Positions 51,471 through 61,691 of a stretch of 64,000 nucleotides of DNA are shown here, piece after piece. The translations under genes and the position numbers were made by a program. The notes under the pieces are model-generated. The model was given only the letters and a program-made list of their open reading frames with translations. It searched no databases and had not been told where the DNA came from. Source of the stretch: Nectonema munidae (taxonomy: Eukaryota; Nematomorpha; Nectonematoida; Nectonematidae); NCBI GenBank assembly GCA_030549495.1, contig JAUIRK010000726.1, positions 54,152-118,151 of the forward strand. Direction: 5' to 3'. Each line of letters opens with the position of its first letter. Position 1 is the first letter of the stretch.

Positions 51471-52529
51471 TCAATGCTTTATTTTCAAATATCTAAATAA
51501 TTCGTTCCTGTATTTTTTGTCTAAAAGAAGATACATGTACAAGAAAAGGAGGTAGAATGAAGATTCGATCAAGTCTTCAAGGATTATGACGGTAGTGAAT
51601 ACTCTTTGAGAAGGATTTAATGAGAGTGTGATAGAACATATGCCACCAGGAAAAACACAAATGGCATAAGATACGCTCAGGAATATTATGAAATATCCCG
51701 TTTGTTTGGAACTTGTTTCTCTTTCCATGGTATGAGATATCGTTGATAATTTTTGGATACAAGAAGCATTTAAGGTAGTTATTTTGCTCACTTTAGAATG
51801 AGTAGAAGAAATAATAGTGTTGTGAGTTTTGATAAACATGAAGTATAAAATTGTACTTCTAAGTGAAAAGTACAATGTCAGGGTAGAAGGCAGAATGCGA
51901 CCAAAAAGTTCAACGAAAACTACGTAACCTACAAAAAAATTCGACAAAGAATCGTTTAGTACAGCGAAATAAAGTATTTTTTTGGAACACATATAACTTT
52001 CAATTTTATGCCACTTAAACGAAGGAAGGTGGAGAAGGAATAGGAGTAAAGAAACGGAGGCAATTTGTGCGTACAAAGAAGATCTTTTTAAAGAATGAGA
52101 TGTTCTCCTAAAACACGTGTATTTATACCAAGTTAGGTAAAGGATTATGTAGCCTGTTGTGTTTTTGGTTGAGTACTGAAAGAAAAAAACGAAATCGAAG
52201 GTGAAAAGGACCCAACCTTGAGAGAAAAAATCAGTTTTTTCAACTCTCTTGCCAAGATTGTCGAGAAAAGGGAAAAGAAAGAGATTTGCGTTTATCGCGA
52301 GTATGAATATTGAAATGAGGAACAAGAGGAAATAGACGGTGTTTTTGCGCAGCTTCGCAAATATCACAGTGGAGGGTATCGTGATGACGAGAGAAAGCAC
52401 CAGTAAAACGGGCAAGACTTTGGTCGCGTAAACTTTGCGAGAGTCGTCTTCACCTTCATGCAAATAAGCAAGGCACATTGAGATGTTGAAAAATTTGCTG
52501 GAATTTTGCATCACTATGTTCAGAGCCAT
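51471..52529 (-). CDS. Seven-transmembrane receptor-like protein B (352 aa)
   Basis: Intronless and very similar to protein C, less so to A. The ATG at 52529 is chosen because it aligns with C (MALNIVMQNSS versus MELSIDLQNSS) and lies in the same GAAGATG context. Landmarks: EDDSRKVYATKVLPVLLVLS into TM1, FFLQ-like third segment with YLTWYKYTCFRR, KIESYMCSKK with a possible extracellular Cys, FGRILPSTLTLYFSLRS (TM5), a Ser/Thr-rich third intracellular loop, YFIIFLSVSYAICVFP (TM6), and FYLLFLYMYLLLDKKYRNEL at the C-terminus. Two to three Asn-x-Ser/Thr sites lie in the N-terminal 20 residues (NSS, NIS), consistent with an extracellular N-terminus. AATAAA overlaps the last codons. It is in opposite orientation to A and C. 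Class-A-like receptor by layout; ligand unknown. Confidence 0.8.
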   Translation of the reverse strand: MALNIVMQNSSKFFNISMCLAYLHEGEDDSRKVYATKVLPVLLVLSLVITIPSTVIFAKLRKNTVYFLLFLISIFILAINANLFLFPFLDNLGKRVEKTDFFSQGWVLFTFDFVFFFQYSTKNTTGYIILYLTWYKYTCFRRTSHSLKRSSLYAQIASVSLLLFLLHLPSFKWHKIESYMCSKKILYFAVLNDSLSNFFVGYVVFVELFGRILPSTLTLYFSLRSTILYFMFIKTHNTIISSTHSKVSKITTLNASCIQKLSTISHTMERETSSKQTGYFIIFLSVSYAICVFPGGICSITLSLNPSQRVFTTVIILEDLIESSFYLLFLYMYLLLDKKYRNELFRYLKIKH

Positions 52530-52633
52530 CTTCAAATTTAGACGCGTGATTGCTGTAAAACTTTGATAATATAAATGAATTGAAATTGATTACTATTATG
52601 GATAAAATACAGGTCAGAGGAATGGAAAACAAA

Positions 52634-52658
52634 GGTTCTATTGTTGTAGCACAATGTT
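52634..52658 (-). promoter_or_regulatory. Upstream box shared by the receptor genes (copy B)
   Basis: Read on the minus strand this is AACATTGTGCTACAACAATA then GAAC, 105-130 bp before the start at 52529, the same distance as in gene C. Homology to the C upstream region extends through ATTACGTGCGTA and ATATAGAATAA, over about 200 bp. Confidence 0.45.
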
Positions 52659-52739
52659 AAATATCTTCATTTTAAAATTATTCTATATGCTCTACGCACG
52701 TAATGCTTGAAGAAATATTTTTGAAATTTGGAACATTGC

Positions 52740-54088
52740 TAAAGAAGATTTGCAGCATACTTTATTAGGAATTGTTATTTGACATAGATATAATTGGTAT
52801 AGATGCACTGAAACAATAATGGAAGTTTATCAGATGCGCCAAAGTGCGCTTTGCCTATGGAATGACTGCATTATATTGCAAACAAAATAAATTGTCAATT
52901 TGGTATTCCCTTATAACTAAATATTTTGATCATCTTTATTTTTTGTTCATGCTGGCAATTTTTTTATTGATCATACTGTCCATCATCAGCCCAACACTCG
53001 TTAGCTTTGACTTCTACTAATTTATAATTTTTCAATTTTTGAGAATGCAACTCTATTTATCTAAAGAAAATTTTTAACATTAATGACTCCACCTATATAT
53101 ATAATTTTGCTATTTTGACTTTAAAAATTTATAATTATGAAACATAAACTTTTCTGTTTTAAAAATATTTTAAATCGCAAAAAAGTGAGATGCCATGTAC
53201 CATATTTCAAGGTCGTTTGTGAATGGTCATTAAAAGATTTCCTGATTTTTTTGACATTTCTACTTTGTGTTACAAGCAAAAAGTTTGATCTAATTTCTTC
53301 AACCTAATTTATTTAAAATGCTCTATTGGTTTGTATTTGTAACTTAGTAGTTTCTTTCTTCCATTGTCTTCAAAAAGAATTTTAAATGACTGCCTATAAC
53401 TTTTTATCTAAGACAAAGCAATACACGATTCATAAACTGAATTTATGCTTAAATTTTTTTTCAAAGGCCATAAAAAAATTGCTTTAAAATTTTTTCCTAA
53501 CAAAAACTTTCTACTCATAAACTGCTCCTTTTCAAACTAATTTCAATGTAAAATAAAAAACTTCATTATTTACTTTTTTTGAATTTTTCAGCCTTTTTCT
53601 ATTAGCTGCACAAAAATACAAACCATTGAAGCATAAATACGGAGTAAAATCTTAAATGAAGTCGTATTTTACATAGCACGTTGCTAAGAGATCTCATACT
53701 TACACTACATTGTTTGAACATATTTTAATTTGTCGAAATAGAAAGTTTGTTATTTGAGAGACGAAGCAATTCTTCCACTTTTTACAACGAGAATCATATT
53801 TGAATAAATAAATCTCAAAGCAGTGTTAAATATTTTGTAATGCATAAAATGACTGTTGTTTCATTGTCTTTTTTATGAAGAAAACAAATACTGGATGTTT
53901 CTTCTTTGCAAATGTCGTAAAACATTTATGCTGTACAACCGGTTTTCCCAACACTCAGCGAATCGCTCAACTTCTTTGCAATAATGGAATTCCCGGGGTG
54001 TATTTTTTAGTGAGGATCTCGACAATGTCTAATCAAATAATTGAATATTTTCACAAAAACTTACTCTTATCAGAATTACAATCTTCAC
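52740..54088. other. Intergenic, AT-rich, nothing recognised
   Basis: No gene was supported. The open frame 53875-54096 (73 codons) ends at the left TTAA of the piggyBac element and has no family signature. Confidence 0.45.
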
Positions 54089-56165
54089 TTAATTAGTGCA
54101 GTGGGGTATTTTAATACCCCAGTAAACTCCAAAGCATAATTTATCATAAAAATACTATTCCTTAAAATGCGATACTTTCAGTACCTTTCATCTTGATAAT
54201 AAATCATAGTTCTACAAAAGTTAGAAATTATAAACCTAATAAAAAAACATGCACAAGTTATCGGTTGCTCTGGACGTTTAACACCAGGCCTATAGCTTAC
54301 AGGCTTCGGTTTGGAACTTAACATCAACATGTTTCACCAGTAAAACTAAGAAAGTCTCACATACTTTTTATGAGATTCCAAAAACGGGAAGATCCATCTC
54401 TTATATTTTAGTGACAAAGATTTATTGAACAAAATAATAGTACATGGAACCTTTGGGTTGTTGTTGTACTTGAATAAAAATCTTTTCGTGAAAACACTTT
54501 GAACAATAAATTGTCGTAAAAAACATTTTTTATCATTATTTTTAAAAAAATAAACAAAAAAGTATAAATAAATTTATTTATGACATTAATTGTGGTGACC
54601 GTTTTACGCAAATACACGTGATTCCTATTTTTGCAATAATTCGCAATCTAATCTTTTTTTCTTCTTTGAATTTCTATTTTTGATGATTCATAGCATTTCT
54701 CTATTTTTCAGGGCTTATTCTACAATTTGGAATGCAATTTTTCATTGGCTAGTCATTCAAGGGAAACTGATATTTTAGAAATTAATGCTTTTTTGGGTGT
54801 ATTATTTATAATGGAAGCGCTTCATTCAAATAATTTAAATTTTAATGGTATTTGGAATGACATCGGTTTTAGGTTCGACTTTATAAGAAGCGTAATGTCT
54901 TCACAGATATTTTTATTTATATGTCGATGTTTGAGATTTGATAATAAAAGTTCTAGAACAAGTAGGCGAGAAAGCGATAAATGGCAGCAATTAAAGAGTC
55001 TTTGATGCTTATGTAGAGTTTTGTAAGTTATCTTTTTTATAGTCCACACGAGTATCTTACTATTGACGAGGCTATATTATATCCTTTCAAGCATAGATGT
55101 CGTTTTAGAATTTTGGATCTTCAAAACAAAAGAATAATGGAATCAGAGTTTATTGTTTTGATGATACGAGACCTTTTTACACATTAAATTTAGAAATTTA
55201 TGTAGGAAAGCAAAAAGGTGAAAGGTTTCTTAGTAATTCTCCTAGAGAGGTGGTGATACGCTTGATCAAACCAATATCAGGGAGTGGCTGAAACATCACT
55301 ACTGACAATTGGTACACAGGCATTGACCTAGCACTTGATTTGAAAAAGATTCACAGGTTAACGCTTGTAGGAACAATTAGGAAGAACAGAAAAGGAATTC
55401 CTAAACACTTTACAAATGACATTAAAGATATGTATTCAAGTAAGTTTCTTTTTACTAAAGATATGACTTTGGTTTCTTGGACCCCTAAAAGAAATATGGT
55501 TGTAACGCTTCTATCTAGCATCTTGCATCACGAAGCAAGTATCTACAATACAGAAAAGCAAAAACCAGAGATTATTGATTTTTATAACGAAACAAAATAT
55601 GGCGTCGGTTTAGTAGATCAGCTTTCTTCTAAAAATGGCGAGACGAACCAGAAGATGGCCAATGTGTATATTTTATGGGTTATGCAATAATGCGGGGATT
55701 AATGCTCTATTGTTTACAAGATGAGTAACCCTGCTTCAAGAATATCTCGAAGAAATTTTTTATTGTTTTGGCAAAGATCTTTGTTTAGAAAATATGAAAA
55801 GAAGACAAGCAATCAAAAGTATACCCAGAGGTATCAAAACATTGATTTCATTTTGTGTAGAAAAAGATCCTCAAGAACAGGCCACTTCGAGTTATAAAGT
55901 TTCAAGATGCAAGATTTGCCTACGAAAAGAAGATAGAAAAACAAAAGTTGAATTCATGAAGTGTAAAAGTCATATCTGTAAAAATCATCAAAGAGTATTG
56001 TGTAAATACATATACTTAAATTTTGGGACAAATAAATTTTTAAAAGTTTTATTTTTTAGATGGCGTTAAGAATAAGTCTTGTACTTATCCATTTTTTCAT
56101 AAGTTTTTTTTGATAATTCTTTAAATAAATATTGGGGTATTTTAATATCCCATCGCACTGCTTAA
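54089..56165 (+). mobile_element. piggyBac element with TTAA on both sides
   Basis: TTAA at 54089-54092 is followed by TTAGTGCAGTGGGGTATTTT and then AATACCCCAGT. On the right, TTGGGGTATTTTAATATCCC then ATCGCACTGC is followed by TTAA at 56162-56165. The ends are inverted copies (GCAGTG...GGGGTATTTTAATA...CC) and include an inner palindrome GGGGTATTTTAATACCCC. TTAA duplication is diagnostic of piggyBac. The element is 2.07 kb and contains one broken transposase. Confidence 0.9.
54700..56066 (+). pseudogene. piggyBac transposase, multiple frame breaks
   Basis: The frame begins in the middle of the N-terminal region with LEINAFLGVLFIMEALH (from about 54773; compare the usual hD..E....FG..L.MG). 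First Asp region: YLTIDEAILYPFKHR (about 55053-55097). Second: NITTDNWYTGIDLALDLKK (about 55292-55348). Third: YGVGLVDQLSSKNGETNQK (about 55597-55653). The C-terminal zinc-binding part has SRCKICLRK and KCKSHICKNHQ (about 55910-55995). Frames change near 55005, 55190 and 55690, and an in-frame TGA lies near 55290. The subfamily differs from the two other piggyBac copies in the window. Confidence 0.8.
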
Positions 56166-56487
56166 GGTAAAAAATTTGACCGCACCAACTAAGTGTTAAA
56201 ATTTTTTTATCATAAATTTCAGCCGGAACATGACTTATTAAGGATTTGTTCAAACTAAAAAGAGAAGAAAAAAAGATGATTCATTTTCTTGAGATTTTTA
56301 GAATATGATTTAGATGATTTTTAGGTAGATAATATTGAATTAAATGGAATGAAAAAATAAAATTAAAATTTTTAAAAAACGTTAAAGATTTTCGGTCCAT
56401 TTAAAACTTTTTTATAATCTCTTTGGTCGATATATACAAAAGGTTGAGAAAAAAGAGTAAAACTTAGCCTTAGCAAAAGTAAGCAAA
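56166..56487. other. Flank between piggyBac and receptor remnant
   Basis: AT-rich, no gene recognised. Confidence 0.4.
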
Positions 56488-56592
56488 ATGAATTTTTGAG
56501 GATCTTTCCGTTCTTTGCTTGTTCGAGTGATAAAGAAGACGATTCTAGAAAAGTTTACGCGATCAAGGTCTCCCCGTTTATAAAAAGTTAGG
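56488..56592 (+). pseudogene. N-terminal remnant of a fourth receptor gene
   Basis: The frame reads FACSSDKEDDSRKVYAIK, then VSPFIKS and a stop. It matches the segment just before TM1 of receptors B and C (EGEDDSRKVYATKVLP). The first ATG (56488) is in a different frame from this piece, and everything after the start of TM1 is missing. It is on the plus strand, between B and C, so the cluster once had at least four members. Confidence 0.7.
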
Positions 56593-58222
56593 TCACAGAG
56601 CTAAAAAAAATTATCGAGATCTAAGGCATAGATATCTATATGTAGAAATTGGAGCTGGAGAAACAAAAGTAAAAAATGTATTGGCTCAGATTCCTGATAA
56701 ATTTAAAAATATTCACCACTCTTAAAATCCCATTTTATTAGCAATTCTATTTTAAATTTAGCAATATTTATATATAATTTTATAGCTATAAAATGCTGAT
56801 CTTTTATAATAAATCGCAAAATATAAGTACTAGTGGTTGAAGCGTAGGATTTGATGCGCTTCTCCAGTGTCCGTCCGGCTTCCAACCCAGACATTCCTAT
56901 CATCTGTCATGATATGGAAGAAGGTTCTTCGCTTCAAAACAATGGCAAGTTTTTTATTTTATTTTTTCAGTTGACTATAAAAGTTGAGTTGAAAAGGGTT
57001 GTGCCTGGTATTGAAGCATTCCGTAATGAATGCATTTCGTTCCCATCCCAATTATAATAATAAAATACGGGGATAAGATTCTTAAATAATTTAATACGAG
57101 CGGCAGCCCGAGCTATGTATACGCATTTAAGCGAGCTGGTGTCCGAGCTTTTCAATTTTGAAATCCCCAGGTATTATTTATTAAAAAATTTAGTCGCATG
57201 AATCGGCACGATAACCAAGTTAGTGACGAGTTTTGACCTGATCACCTGTATGATCAACACAAAAATAGAAAGCATATGCAAAAAATAAATGCGAACACAA
57301 TATTTGGTTACGAGAATTCCAAATTGAAATTTATTTTTATTTGCAAAAATTCAGTTATTTCACACTCAATCGCACTTTTTCGAAACTCACAAACAAAGAG
57401 AAACGGTTTTGCGGGCTTTCTAAAACTGGTGTTTAGCTTTTCCCATCATCACCGATATTTACTCGGCGACTGCTTCATCCCAGCAAGAAAAGCTCCTTCA
57501 AATGTTCATGATTCTACTTCTTTCGAAGTTCTGATTCACATGCTTCATTTTTTAATTTCCTCTGAAAAGAGGTTTTCCAAACATTGCTGCCATAACGTGG
57601 CAAATTTCTTCAACTTTGAAAACTCATCACGATGTAAGCAGCGATCAAATTCAAAAGATATGGCTCCTGTTATTTTAGAATCCATTTGCTGTTAGCTCGC
57701 ATGTCTTTAAAAGGTTACACAATCAAGCGGATTCTGGAACAAAAATGTGATTCTCACTACTACGGCGCTCTTCGAAACTTGTTTGATCCAAAGATTAAGA
57801 ATTTAATGATAAAAATGAGGATTCTAGGTCCTGCATTTATTTATGCTTTTGTAAGATTTTAAAGGCCGACTCACCATCCTTCAAACTTCTAATTTTATTC
57901 GGAAGGCGAAATTAATTTTCCGCATGTCGTGGAGCCAAAAGAAACTATTTATTGGACAAACAAATCTTCGATAAGATGTTGAGCGTTTGGGAAATAATAA
58001 TTGCGTTTATATAACTGAACAATGATTAAACTTATAATGTATAGATCGAAGACAAATGACAGATAGTTCAGTGTATTTAGCAATTATATCTTTAAATAAA
58101 TAAGGTACAAAGCTTTTTTAACATAGGCCCAAATTTCAAAAATTGTATGCAATCAAGGCAAATATTTTATATTTCTTCAAGCATTACGTGCGTATAGTAT
58201 ATAGAATAAATTTAATGAATTG
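56593..58222. other. Intergenic with several short open frames, none assigned
   Basis: The base composition is less AT-rich around 57360-57800, and several frames are open: 57276-57695 plus (139 codons), a 47-codon minus frame starting about 57685 (MDSKITGAISFEFDRCLH), and a 53-codon plus frame from 57704 (MSLKGYTIKRILEQKCDS). None matches a family I recognise and they overlap or adjoin in conflicting frames. They may be exons of an unknown gene or remnants of an element. The last ~120 bp are homologous to the upstream region of receptor B. Confidence 0.35.
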
Positions 58223-58250
58223 ATTCAACAATACACTACAATAATAGAAT
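58223..58250 (+). promoter_or_regulatory. Upstream box shared by the receptor genes (copy C)
   Basis: ATTCAACAATACACTACAAT then AATAGAAT, 105-132 bp before the start codon at 58355. It matches the box upstream of A nearly base for base and that of B more loosely. Confidence 0.45.
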
Positions 58251-58354
58251 ATTTGTTTTTCATTCGATTTGAGCTGCATTTTATCCACAATGGTAATCAA
58301 TTTCAATTCATTTATTATCAAAGTTTTACGCAAAGCACGCGACTAAATTTGAAG

Positions 58355-59413
58355 ATGGAACTGAGTATAGACCTGCAAAATTCAAGCAATATTTTCAACA
58401 TGTCAACCTGTTTGGCTATTTTAAATGAAATCGAAGATGACTCTCGCAAAGTTTACGCGACCAAAGTCTTGCCCGTTTTACTGGTGCTTTCTCTCGTCAT
58501 CACGATTCCCTCGACTGTGATATTTGCGAAGCTGCGCAAGAACACCGTTTATTTCCTCTTGTTCCTCATTTCAATATTCATACTCGCAATCAACGCAAAT
58601 CTCTTCTTTCTACCCTTACTTGACAGCCTTGCCAAGAGTTACGAAAACCCCGTTTTTTTCTCATACGGTTGGGTCTTTTTCACCTTTGAGTTCGTTTTTT
58701 TCTTTCAGTACACAACCAAAAACACAACTGGCTACATAATCCTCTACCTAACTTGGTATAAATTCACGTGTTTTAGAAGAACACCTCATTCCCAAAAGAG
58801 ATCCTCTTTGTACGCGCAAATTGCGTGCTTTTTCTTACTCCTATTTCTTCTTCACCTTCCTTCGTTTAAGTGGCATGAGATTGAAAGTTTTCTGTGTTCC
58901 AAAAAATTACTTTATTTCGCTGTACTAAACGATTCTTTGTCAAATTGTTTTGTAGGTTACGTAGTTTTCGTAGAACTTTTTGGTCGCATTCTGCCTTCTA
59001 CCCTGACATTGTACTTTTCACTCAGAAGTACAATTTTATACTTCAAGTTTATCAAAACTCACAACATCATTATTTCTTCTACTCATTCTAAAGTGAGCAA
59101 AATAAGTAGCTTAAATCCTCCTTGTAGCCAAAAATCATCAAGTACATCTCATACAGGGGAAAGAAAAACCAGTTCTAAACAAACGGGATATTTCATAATA
59201 TTCCTGAGCGTATCCTATGCCTTGTGTGTTTTTCCTGTTAGCATAGTCTCTATCATACTCGCACTAAATCCTTCTCAAATAGTATTCATTGCCGTGATAA
59301 TCCTTGAAGACTTGATGGAATCTTCATTCTACCTTCTTTTCTTGTACATGTATCTTCTTTTAGACAAAAAATACAGAAACGAATTATTTAGACTTTTGAA
59401 AATAAAGCATTAA
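58355..59413 (+). CDS. Seven-transmembrane receptor-like protein C (352 aa)
   Basis: Intronless paralogue of B with the same length once the ATG at 58355 is taken. An upstream in-frame ATG at 58220 would add 45 residues, but that segment corresponds to non-coding upstream DNA in B. Landmarks follow B: EDDSRKVYATKVLPVLLVLS, YLTWYKFTCFRRTPHSQKRS, EIESFLCSKKLLYFAVLNDS, FGRILPSTLTLYFSLRS, YFIIFLSVSYALCVFPVS, and MYLLLDKKYRNELFRLLKIK. N-terminal NSS and NMS sites suit an extracellular N-terminus. The class-A DRY and NPxxY motifs are replaced (WYKFTCF, FLYMYLLLD). AATAAA at 59401-59406 overlaps the last codons. B and C share at least 200 bp upstream and about 60 bp downstream, so the duplication included flanks. 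Confidence 0.8.
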   Translation: MELSIDLQNSSNIFNMSTCLAILNEIEDDSRKVYATKVLPVLLVLSLVITIPSTVIFAKLRKNTVYFLLFLISIFILAINANLFFLPLLDSLAKSYENPVFFSYGWVFFTFEFVFFFQYTTKNTTGYIILYLTWYKFTCFRRTPHSQKRSSLYAQIACFFLLLFLLHLPSFKWHEIESFLCSKKLLYFAVLNDSLSNCFVGYVVFVELFGRILPSTLTLYFSLRSTILYFKFIKTHNIIISSTHSKVSKISSLNPPCSQKSSSTSHTGERKTSSKQTGYFIIFLSVSYALCVFPVSIVSIILALNPSQIVFIAVIILEDLMESSFYLLFLYMYLLLDKKYRNELFRLLKIKH

Positions 59414-59498
59414 AGAATTTGATATACTCTCCACTTTTAAAGTTTAAGCCAGGCGCACTTAGAACTAAAGTAAAGTGCACAAACATTTGCCTATAGAC

Positions 59499-59551
59499 CA
59501 GGGATGTCCAACCTCTTTTTCTGAGGAGCAAATTTTAAATTTTAATTACCA
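59499..59551 (+). mobile_element. End of a short hAT-like element, interrupted by CACTA
   Basis: CAGGGATGTCCAACCTCTTT followed by TTCTGAGGAGC resembles the CAGGGGTGTCCAACC ends of many non-autonomous hAT elements. It is cut after about 53 bp by the CACTG end of the CACTA element. The remainder would lie beyond the window. Confidence 0.4.
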
Positions 59552-59862
59552 CACTGTAAAAACAACGTTTAGAATCTAAACACATTTCTAAACACCAAAA
59601 CTGTCCCAAAACTTCAACGCGTTATAATAAAACGCGTTAAAATATTAGAAAAGACGTTTAGATTTTAAACGCTTTATATTTTAAGATATCATGTTTAAAA
59701 TCTAAACGTTAAATCAAAATTTAAACGTTCTTCCATATTAATTTTACTATCAATTTCTACATTCAATATATATTTTTAATTCCATTCTCGTCTAGTTCTT
59801 AAAAAAATAAAACTAAAAAAATAATAAAAAAAAGATTACTGAAAAATTTATTATTAAAAAAA

Positions 59863-61552
59863 TTATAAATTGTTAAAAGATTTTTCAAATTTTATAAGAT
59901 TTGTTCCTTTGTAAAAGGCACTTTGGTCTTTCATAATTTCATTTTGCAATAGCCCAAGTATTTGAAAATGCTTTGGATATTGTAAATCAAAAACAAAGTA
60001 GACTTGCAGAAGACAGGTTAATGCGGCTGTGATACTACTTCCAACATAAAATAAAATTTGATTTGCGCAGATTTTTATATCCAAATTTTCATTTTCATCT
60101 TTTAAAATAAGAAGTTTTGGTGCAGAGTTGATGCATGTCTCATTTTCACTTATTTCCTAAAATAATCAATAAATTTTTTTTTACTTAAATGAAAATGAGT
60201 ATTAAACGTACTGTTATTTCTTTAAATAGAACAGCTTGATTCTGTATGTTTTTTAGTTTGATTTTCGTGTTCAAATATTTAATTATTTGATACTCGGACA
60301 ATTTTTCATCTAGTTCATCCTAAAAAAAACATATAAATATATAAAGTTCCAGCTGTTTTAACTTACTTTCCAGCATTTTTGTAATTTAAGAAATAAGTTT
60401 TTCCAGTTTTCTTCAATCATTATCTCGTTCAATTCATTTTTAATTAAAAAAAATTCTGCTACGATCTAAATAGAAAAAAAATAGATTTAGTTTTATGAAA
60501 AATACGAAAATGTACATTTTTTAGGCTCTTTAAATATATAAACTTATTTATTATTGTTTGTACGTTTCCCTCTGGCATCTCCTGAATCGCTTTCCGTCTT
60601 TCGCGAAATGTAATTTTTAAAGCAAAACAAAGACACTCTCTTTCGTTATTTTCAAATTCAAGATAGGATTTTAATATTTGCTTTGATTCGTTGATTGTAG
60701 ATTCGTATTCGTTTTCACTTTCTTCTAAATCAAAAAAAAATTATCATATATTATTAACATTAATATATTTTCATTATAATATATATTTAATATTTAACTG
60801 TTTACCTAAAAATTCAAGATTCAACAAAGACCTTGTTGTTTTTTTGACAAGAGAACATCGTCTTCTATTAGAATTTTTCATTCTCCATCTAAGGTTTCGT
60901 ACCTTTTGTGATAACTTCGTAGTAAAAAAAGTCTTATTAAAAAAATAATTAAAATATAAAATGAAAAAATAATCAAATTTACCAATGGATTTTTTCCGTG
61001 AGGGAACTTTATACATGGATACTTTTTAAACATTTTTTGTCCGAATAAATAATAGTCATCTTTGGTACAAAATTCATCGAGTGACAAAATATGAAATGCT
61101 GTTTCTTCTATCATCTTATCAAATATTTTTAAAATTTCTCCTTTTTTCAAAAAGCTTTCAACAAAATTAGAAAACTTCGGCAAGTCTGATTTTTCACATA
61201 ACCTTTTACTAGAACCAGCTTCCATATCATCTCTCAAAGAATTTATCGAGTCTTCATTGTTGAAAGAGTGTTTCCTTACTAAAGAAACTAAAAGTTCAAG
61301 CTTCCTAAAAGGACCGATTTTATCTTCCGTTATTCTACGCATATCTGGCTCACTTAGATCAAAAAAATCATTCCATCTACTTCATTTCCTTAAATTTTCA
61401 AATTAAAGAAAAAATAAAAATAGTGATAAAAATACATTACTTGAAATAGTTGTCAAAATTTCTTCGGAAAAAACTTCTTTCAAACATTTTATCAAATCTT
61501 CAGATGAAGTTTCGCGTGTAATTTTTTTAGAAATCATTTCCATTTTACTCAT
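59863..61552 (-). CDS. CACTA companion gene (second ORF), about seven exons
   Basis: Predicted exons on the minus strand are 61552-61441, about 61376-60983, 60914-60806, 60724 to about 60530, 60465-60367, 60319-60212 and 60156-59863. The junctions from 60983 onward have GT-AG and agree in phase: KNPL joins LSQKVRN, FLG is split by a phase-1 intron before EESENEYES, and IVAEFFLIKNELNEIMIEEN, DELDEKLSEYQII and EISENETCIN each start in phase 0. The first intron could not be fixed: the exon-1 phase does not fit the best acceptor. The N-terminal half holds MRRITEDKIGPFRKLELLVS, and the FGQKMFKKYPCIKFPHG segment precedes a very basic RWRMKNSNRRRC. The C-terminal end has ALTCLLQVYFVFDLQYPKHF. In animal CACTA elements a second protein with a basic region and a C-terminal FNxxYP segment accompanies the transposase. 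Its role is not known; DNA binding at the subterminal repeats is an inference from the basic region. No frame break is visible. Confidence 0.65.
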
Positions 61553-61691
61553 TTTTATAATACTATATATATAAATATATAATTAATTCAAAAAAAAGTT
61601 TATTTTGTGATGAATATAAAACTGTACATGTAAAATTAGGAGTATTTTTATTTTATACTCGTATATTTTTCATTATGTACACCATTGAAAT

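Noticed and set aside
58220-58354. Extended N-terminus of receptor C from an upstream ATG
   Set aside because: The segment is homologous to the non-coding upstream DNA of receptor B, and the downstream ATG aligns with the starts of A and B.
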